The notes under the pieces: model-generated
What the model saw: only the letters and a program-made list of their open reading frames with translations
Told to the model about the DNA's origin: nothing
The model's database searches: none
Assembly: GCA_050186295.1 (NCBI GenBank)
Contig: JBFWYP010000002.1
Span: 1-64,000, forward strand
Source: JAGPDF01 sp050186295
GTDB taxonomy: Bacteria > Acidobacteriota > Thermoanaerobaculia > Multivoradales > JAGPDF01
DNA length: 64,000 bases
Direction of reading: 5' to 3'
Made by a program: the position numbers and the translations under genes
In this document: positions 59,314 through 64,000 of the stretch, piece after piece
Layout of the letters: each line of letters starts with the position of its first letter
How positions within the stretch are numbered: position 1 is the stretch's first letter

Positions 59314-61851
59314 TTAGCGGACGCCGAGCTCCGTGGCCGCAGCCAGCACGCTCTCCCAGGCCGTCGGCTCGAGGTGGGACGGGACTCCAGCGCTCTCTCC
59401 TTCCCGGAAGAGCCGCAACGCTTCCCGGTACCATCGGATCGCGAGCGCTCGCCGTCGTTCCCTTTCGCTCGGCTCGTGCGCCAGGAGGGAGGAGATTCCC
59501 GCGGCCTTGCCGAGCTGCGATGCCAGGAACGCACGCTCGTAGACGAGGAAGGCCGGCGCCCCGGGTCGTTCCGCGGCTCGCTGGAGTGCTTCGATCGCAT
59601 CTCCGTGCTCCGCGAAGGCCGCGCGATCGCGACCGTCGGCGATCATGGCGAGGGCCAACTCCGTACGAGCCGACGTGAGCCTCCGGGCCGCCTGGTGATT
59701 CGCCGGGTCCGCCTCGGTGATCACCGCCAGCAGTTGGCAGGATCGCGCGAGCGTCTCGCTGCCCTCGCGAGGTTGCCCGTTCTGCCAGGCGTCGCTGCCG
59801 AGGTGCGCCAGGGTCGTCGCGAGCCGATCGCGGATCTCGACACTCGACGGTTCCCGTAGCTCGAACTGCTCGAGCCTTTCGCGGGCCGAGCGCAGAGCCG
59901 CCAGGGCTTCTTCACGCCGACCCATTCGAAACATCACATTCGCCTGCAGGAGTTCGGTATCGACCATCCCGACCTCGGCCGCGCGCAACCCCGGCGAAAG
60001 TTGCAGAGCTCTCCGCGATGCTTCCACGGCCCGCTCCAGCCGTGGAGCTGCGTCCGCGACCTTGGCGGAGAAACCGAGCAGATCCACGTTGTCGCGCAGG
60101 GATGCCGCGAGCGCGATCTGATCTTCTGCGCTCCCGGGAACCTCTGCGACGATCGACTCGGCGATCGCGACGGCGCGCTCCGCAGCCTCGAGCCGGGCCT
60201 CCGGCTCGAGCTCCCCGGCGAAGCGGCGCCTGGCGAGCGCCCCCAGGATGCGGATCAGGAGGCGGCGGGACTCGATCGACCCGCTGGACTGCGCGAGCGG
60301 CTCGACCAGCTCCCGGGCCGTCTGGAGAAGCGTCCCGCTCTGCTCCGCGAGATCGAGTCCGGCGGCGGCTCGCCGGTCCGAGAGGATCTCGCCGATCCGC
60401 AGGTATCCCTCCGCCACCTCCCTCGTCAGGGTCGGGTCTCCCTGCGATTCCGACTGCAATTTCTCCAGGTAGGTCAGGGCCCGCTCGAGAATCAGCTTTC
60501 TGGCTTCGGTGGAGCCGTCGACGTCGCGTACCGCGTCGTGAATCTCGAAGAGCAGCGACCGCGCGAGCTCCCGGGTCTCGGAAAATCGTCGCTCGGCGAG
60601 ATCGCGCTCGGTCCGGAGACGCGTCGCCGACTGCACGCCGGCGAGCGCCAGGATCGCCAGGGCAGCGGTCGCGATTCCGAGACGCCAGCGATTCCGGCGA
60701 ACGAATCGCGAAGTCACGTAGGCGATCGTTCCCCTGCGCGCGCTCACCGGTCGGCCGACGAGATGGTTCTCGAGGTCACGGTCGAGCTCCGCCACCGACG
60801 AATAGCGCAGCTCCGGTTCTCTCCTCAGCGCCTTGAGGACGATCGCGTCGAGATCGCCTTGCAGGGCGCCCGGAGCCAGGAGGTAGTCCGCGGGCTTCTC
60901 CTTCCGCACGCGCCGGACGGCGCGTGACGGGCGCGCCGGCTCCTTCCTCTCGATCGCCTGCGACAACGCCAGCGGCGAGTCGCGTCGGTCCACGAACGGT
61001 GTCGCTCCGACCAGGAGCTCGAACAGAACGACGCCGAGGGAGTAGATGTCCGAGGAGGTGGAGACCGGCTCCCCCTGCAGCTGCTCCGGACTCGCGTAGG
61101 CAGGCGTGAACATCCGATCCTGGGTCGCCGCAAGGGATGGACCGCCTTCCTCGGAGCTCGCGGCAGTCAGCCGGGCGACGCCGAAGTCGAGAAGTTTCGT
61201 CTCACCCTGCGGAGTCACGAGGATGTTCGACGGCTTGAGATCGCGATGCACCACGAGATGGCGATGCGCATACCCGACACCATCCAGAACCTGGCGGAAG
61301 AGCTGCAGCCGCTCGCGGAGATCCAGACGCCGTTCCGTCGCGTGCCGGATCAGGTCGGTCCCTTCCACGAACTCCAGGACCAGGTACGGGGTTCCCTCCT
61401 CCAACTCGCCACCATCCAGAAGGCGAGCGATTCCGGGATGGTCGAGACCCGCGAGAATCCGGCGCTCGGCCCGGAACCTCTCGCGAAATCGCGGCGAATC
61501 GACCGCTCCACGAAGGATCTTGATGGCCACCAGACGTTCGAATCGATCGTCGGCGCGTGCGGCGCGATAGACCCTGCCCATGCCGCCCTCGCCGATCTTC
61601 GCGGTGACCGACCAGGGACCGATCCGCCGCCCGATCAGCGGATCCTGCCCGCTCGGCTCGCCGACGTCGATTCGCAGAACCGGGAGCTGGTCCGGACCCC
61701 GGTCCGCCGCGAGGAGGGCGCGGACTTCGGCAGCCAACGCGGGCTCCGCGGAGGCGAGCGCTTCGAGTCGCGCCTCGGCATCCGCGACATCCTGATCCGC
61801 GAGATCCTCGAACAGGCCCCGGGCCCGCTCCCAGAATGCGGCGTCGCTCAA
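59314..61851 (-). CDS. Membrane Ser/Thr protein kinase (Pkn2 type)
   Basis: An 845-residue protein starting at TTG 61851, overlapping the sigma stop (TTGA). A short N-terminal helical region (1-75) precedes the kinase domain (about 78-355): GEGGMGRVY loop, Lys111 (VAIKIL), Asp204 (HRDLKPSN) and Asp222 (DFG). One helix (about 392-410) crosses the membrane; the rest (about 430-845) is alpha-helical, TPR-like, and outside. This is the common Acidobacteria/Planctomycete layout. Coupling to an ECF sigma factor suggests phosphorylation-dependent control of transcription. Confidence 0.93.
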   Translation of the reverse strand: MSDAAFWERARGLFEDLADQDVADAEARLEALASAEPALAAEVRALLAADRGPDQLPVLRIDVGEPSGQDPLIGRRIGPWSVTAKIGEGGMGRVYRAARADDRFERLVAIKILRGAVDSPRFRERFRAERRILAGLDHPGIARLLDGGELEEGTPYLVLEFVEGTDLIRHATERRLDLRERLQLFRQVLDGVGYAHRHLVVHRDLKPSNILVTPQGETKLLDFGVARLTAASSEEGGPSLAATQDRMFTPAYASPEQLQGEPVSTSSDIYSLGVVLFELLVGATPFVDRRDSPLALSQAIERKEPARPSRAVRRVRKEKPADYLLAPGALQGDLDAIVLKALRREPELRYSSVAELDRDLENHLVGRPVSARRGTIAYVTSRFVRRNRWRLGIATAALAILALAGVQSATRLRTERDLAERRFSETRELARSLLFEIHDAVRDVDGSTEARKLILERALTYLEKLQSESQGDPTLTREVAEGYLRIGEILSDRRAAAGLDLAEQSGTLLQTARELVEPLAQSSGSIESRRLLIRILGALARRRFAGELEPEARLEAAERAVAIAESIVAEVPGSAEDQIALAASLRDNVDLLGFSAKVADAAPRLERAVEASRRALQLSPGLRAAEVGMVDTELLQANVMFRMGRREEALAALRSARERLEQFELREPSSVEIRDRLATTLAHLGSDAWQNGQPREGSETLARSCQLLAVITEADPANHQAARRLTSARTELALAMIADGRDRAAFAEHGDAIEALQRAAERPGAPAFLVYERAFLASQLGKAAGISSLLAHEPSERERRRALAIRWYREALRLFREGESAGVPSHLEPTAWESVLAAATELGVR

Positions 61852-62429
61852 GCGGTCAACTCACGGTAGAGAAAGGCCCGTGCTGCGCGCAGGTCCCGCT
61901 TCACGGTCGGCTCCGAAACTCCGAGGACGTCGCTGGTCTCCTCGATGGTCAGTCCGGCGAAACAGCGCAGCTCCACGGCCTCGGCAAGGCGCGGATCGAG
62001 GCCGCTCAGGCGCAGGAGCGCCGCGTCCAGCGCCAGGAGGTCGACGTTCGTCGGCATCTCGAAGGCCACGTCGTCCGCCAGCTCGACGCGCAAAGCGCGC
62101 CCGCCGCGCTTCTCCGCGTTCCTCTCCCGCGCGTGATCGACGAGGACCCGGCGGATCACTCGCGAAACGATGGCGAAGAACTGTCTGCGGTTCTGCCACT
62201 GCACGCGGTTCTGACCCGCGAGTCGCAGATAGAGCTCGTGCACCACGGCCGTGGGGGTCAAGGTGAGTCCTGCGGGTTCCCCCCGCAACTGGCGGCGCGC
62301 GATGGCTTTCAACTCCGCGTACACCAGCGGCAGGAGTTCGTCTCCGGCGCTCTCGGCTCCTGCTGCCCAGGACCGGAGCAGTTCCGTGATCCGACCGTCT
62401 CTCAACGCCTCGCCGCTTCCCGAACTCAT
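61848..62429 (-). CDS. ECF sigma factor, TIGR02999 type
   Basis: A 193-residue sigma factor. Region 2 has LLPLVYAELKAIARRQLRGE and TALVHELYLRL-like TAVVHELYLRLAG; the middle QFFAIVSRVIRRVLVDHARERNAEKRGG is diagnostic of the TIGR02999 family. Region 4 ends with GLTIEETSDVLGVSEPTVKRDLRAARAFLYREL. Such sigma factors are usually next to Pkn kinases, as here (TTGA overlap). ATG 62429 is the start used, without a strong ribosome site. Confidence 0.92.
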   Translation of the reverse strand: MSSGSGEALRDGRITELLRSWAAGAESAGDELLPLVYAELKAIARRQLRGEPAGLTLTPTAVVHELYLRLAGQNRVQWQNRRQFFAIVSRVIRRVLVDHARERNAEKRGGRALRVELADDVAFEMPTNVDLLALDAALLRLSGLDPRLAEAVELRCFAGLTIEETSDVLGVSEPTVKRDLRAARAFLYRELTA

Positions 62430-62524
62430 CCCGAAGAAGCATAGATCGCAGCCCCGGCGGCGGGAAAACGGCCCTGATCCGATCCCCGACCGCATTCCGC
62501 GTCTACCAGCAAGGGAGAACCTCG

Positions 62525-64000
62525 ATGAACTCCAGAAGCCATACCGACCGTCCCGGATCCTGCCGCAACCGGGGATCACGCCGCCTTGGAGCGGCACTGC
62601 TTTCCACACTCTTCTTCTTGCCGCTGGCTTCGCACGCTGCCGACCCGTCCGGCGCGATCCCCTACGCACCTCAACGACAGATCAACACCACTTCCGCGGG
62701 ATTTCAGGGAGGCACGGTCACCGCCGCCGCTCCGTTCGGCTGGATCGTGGTCTGGCTGAGCCAGAACGAGGCACTGTCAAACATCCGCTACCGGCTCGTC
62801 TCGCGCGGCGGCGAAACCATCTCACAGCAGCTCCCGGTCACTTCAGGATTCGATCAAAGGCTCCCGGCCATCACCCGTCTGGACGATGGCAGGTATCTCG
62901 TCATCTGGGCCGAGGACGACGCCGGGGGATCGGTGACCGAGATCAACGGTCGATTCCTTCTCGCATCGGGCGACCTCGACGGTGGAGTCTTCTCCATCCA
63001 GGCCGGCGGCCCGACCATCCACTCCACGGCCGTCGCAGCGGCTCCAGCGGGCGGGTTCGTCGTCGTTTGGCGCGACGCGACCCCCGGCGTCATGGTGCGT
63101 CGCTTCAGCGGCAGCGGGGCGCCGCTCGCCGGTGCGCTCCGCGTCGACACCACGGGTGGCTTCGTGGACGAGCCGCGGGTCGCCCGCCTCTCGGGATCGG
63201 GCGGGCACGTGCTGGTCTGGTCCAGCACCGTATCCACCGGAGGGGACGGCTCGGGTCAGAGTGTGCAGTGGCGCCGCCTCCTGCCGGACGGTTCGCTCGC
63301 GGGGCCGGAACAACAGGCCAACAGCTACACCCCCGGCGATCAACTTCTGCCGGATGTCGCTTCCCTGAGCGGCGGTCGATTCGTCATCGCCTGGCAGAGT
63401 GTCGGCAATGCGATCGACGCGCCGGAAGGCGAGCCGCTCGGAGACGGCATCGACGTGCGCTGCTTCCGCAGCGATGGCACACCGCTCGCGCCCGAGGTCA
63501 CCGTGAGCTCGGATCCCGGATCGATGGCCTACGACCCCTCCATCGTCGCCGGACCGGACGACGAGATCCTCGCGGCCTGGGCCTCCGCGAACAACGGACT
63601 GCGAGCCAGGCGTCTGGCCTGCACCTACGGCACCAGCAGTCTCGCCGAGGAGTTCCGGGTCGACGACTTCGTGGCCGCCACGAACCCCGAGTATCCGGGG
63701 CTCGCCGTCGCCGACAGCGGCGACTTCGCGGTCGGATGGGACTCCTACACCGCCTCTCCGGGCGGAGATGACTCCGACGCCGCCGCCCAGGTCCGGACCT
63801 TCACGATCGGCCGCATCGCGTCCTGGAAGATGGAGGATCCCTCCGACTCGGGGACCGCCGCCGACTCCGCCGGACTCTGGCCTGACGACGCGACCCTGCT
63901 GATGCCCGGAACTCCCGTCTGGAGCTGGGGGCGCGGGGCGCAACAGGCTCTCTCCTTCGGCGGATCCGACGCGGCGTCCGTCGCCAGCTCGAACGAGCTC
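62525..64000 (+). CDS. Secreted repeat protein with LamG-like domain, C-terminus beyond window
   Basis: An open frame of 492 codons without stop reaches the right edge. It starts at ATG 62525 with AAGGGAG upstream. A long basic leader and signal peptide (about 1-46, ending PLASHAA) precede seven-bladed-propeller-like repeats: FGWIVVWLSQN, GRYLVIWAEDD, GGFVVVWRD, GGHVLVWSS, GRFVIAWQSVG, DEILAAWASAN and GDFAVGWDSY. From about residue 435, IASWKMEDPSDSGTAADSAG followed by QQALSFGGSD looks like the start of a LamG/concanavalin domain. It is divergent from the sigma/kinase pair, which may control it. Confidence 0.85.
   Translation, partial: MNSRSHTDRPGSCRNRGSRRLGAALLSTLFFLPLASHAADPSGAIPYAPQRQINTTSAGFQGGTVTAAAPFGWIVVWLSQNEALSNIRYRLVSRGGETISQQLPVTSGFDQRLPAITRLDDGRYLVIWAEDDAGGSVTEINGRFLLASGDLDGGVFSIQAGGPTIHSTAVAAAPAGGFVVVWRDATPGVMVRRFSGSGAPLAGALRVDTTGGFVDEPRVARLSGSGGHVLVWSSTVSTGGDGSGQSVQWRRLLPDGSLAGPEQQANSYTPGDQLLPDVASLSGGRFVIAWQSVGNAIDAPEGEPLGDGIDVRCFRSDGTPLAPEVTVSSDPGSMAYDPSIVAGPDDEILAAWASANNGLRARRLACTYGTSSLAEEFRVDDFVAATNPEYPGLAVADSGDFAVGWDSYTASPGGDDSDAAAQVRTFTIGRIASWKMEDPSDSGTAADSAGLWPDDATLLMPGTPVWSWGRGAQQALSFGGSDAASVASSNEL

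Overview
This is a high-GC, gene-dense bacterial chromosome segment. It holds about 56 protein genes, many joined by ATGA/GTGA overlaps, and no gap over 300 bases lacks a gene. No rRNA, tRNA, CRISPR array, IS element or phage gene was seen. An Acidobacteriota member, perhaps of the Thermoanaerobaculia/Holophagae side, is an inference. It rests on a translationally coupled TIGR02999-type ECF sigma factor and Pkn-type Ser/Thr kinase, on secreted proteins with ELWRSDG-type repeats, and on a fused REC/thioredoxin-reductase-like protein.

Layout. 1-4.7 kb: NYN nuclease-like gene (cut by the window edge), AraC regulator, DUF3224 protein, MFS transporter, sulfatase. 4.8-6.9 kb: NarL-type two-component pair. 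6.9-8.0 kb: prfB with an intact +1 recoding site. 8.0-11.4 kb: a redox-signalling operon (cNMP-domain histidine kinase, small protein, REC-glutaredoxin-like-TrxR-like fusion). 11.6-16.7 kb: M16 peptidase, cysteine-synthase-like enzyme, unusual radical SAM enzyme. 16.7-25.5 kb: the most interesting block (below). 25.6-30.0 kb: Lnt, SPOR, slipin, NfeD. 30.1-35.6 kb: DinB-like, NRDE, a DedA/ATP-grasp fusion, GNAT acyltransferase, GATase1-AraC regulator. 35.7-42.6 kb: a sulfur-to-molybdoenzyme series (double rhodanese, two YeeE-type channels, a MOCOS-like aminotransferase, then IorA/IorB-type hydroxylase subunits). 42.6-51.3 kb: Rieske/flavodoxin fusion, ECF sigma with vWA protein, PMT-like glycosyltransferase, PlsC, ferric-reductase/Rieske fusion with two tiny membrane genes. 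51.4-59.2 kb: SSP411-type protein, BtuF-like protein, DTGSGD-repeat protein, YheT hydrolase, large secreted repeat protein. 59.3-64 kb: kinase, sigma factor and a divergent secreted protein that runs off the end.

The central block reads as a nitric-oxide respiration/protection island. Two operons converge. The plus-strand operon encodes a RIC/ScdA-like hemerythrin protein, a Crp/Fnr regulator and a CopD-like membrane protein. The minus-strand operon encodes a hemerythrin, a one-helix subunit, a CuA subunit II, a B-family heme-copper subunit I, SCO, a cytochrome b/2x[4Fe-4S]/MvhD fusion and a membrane-anchored protein. In subunit I the cross-linking Tyr of oxygen reductases is Gln, as expected of HCO-derived NO reductases. 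Both operons start next to the same 14-bp palindrome (TTGCG-N4-CGCAA) at class II spacing from a -10 element, so the Crp/Fnr protein encoded inside probably controls both. The hemerythrin mRNA looks leaderless.
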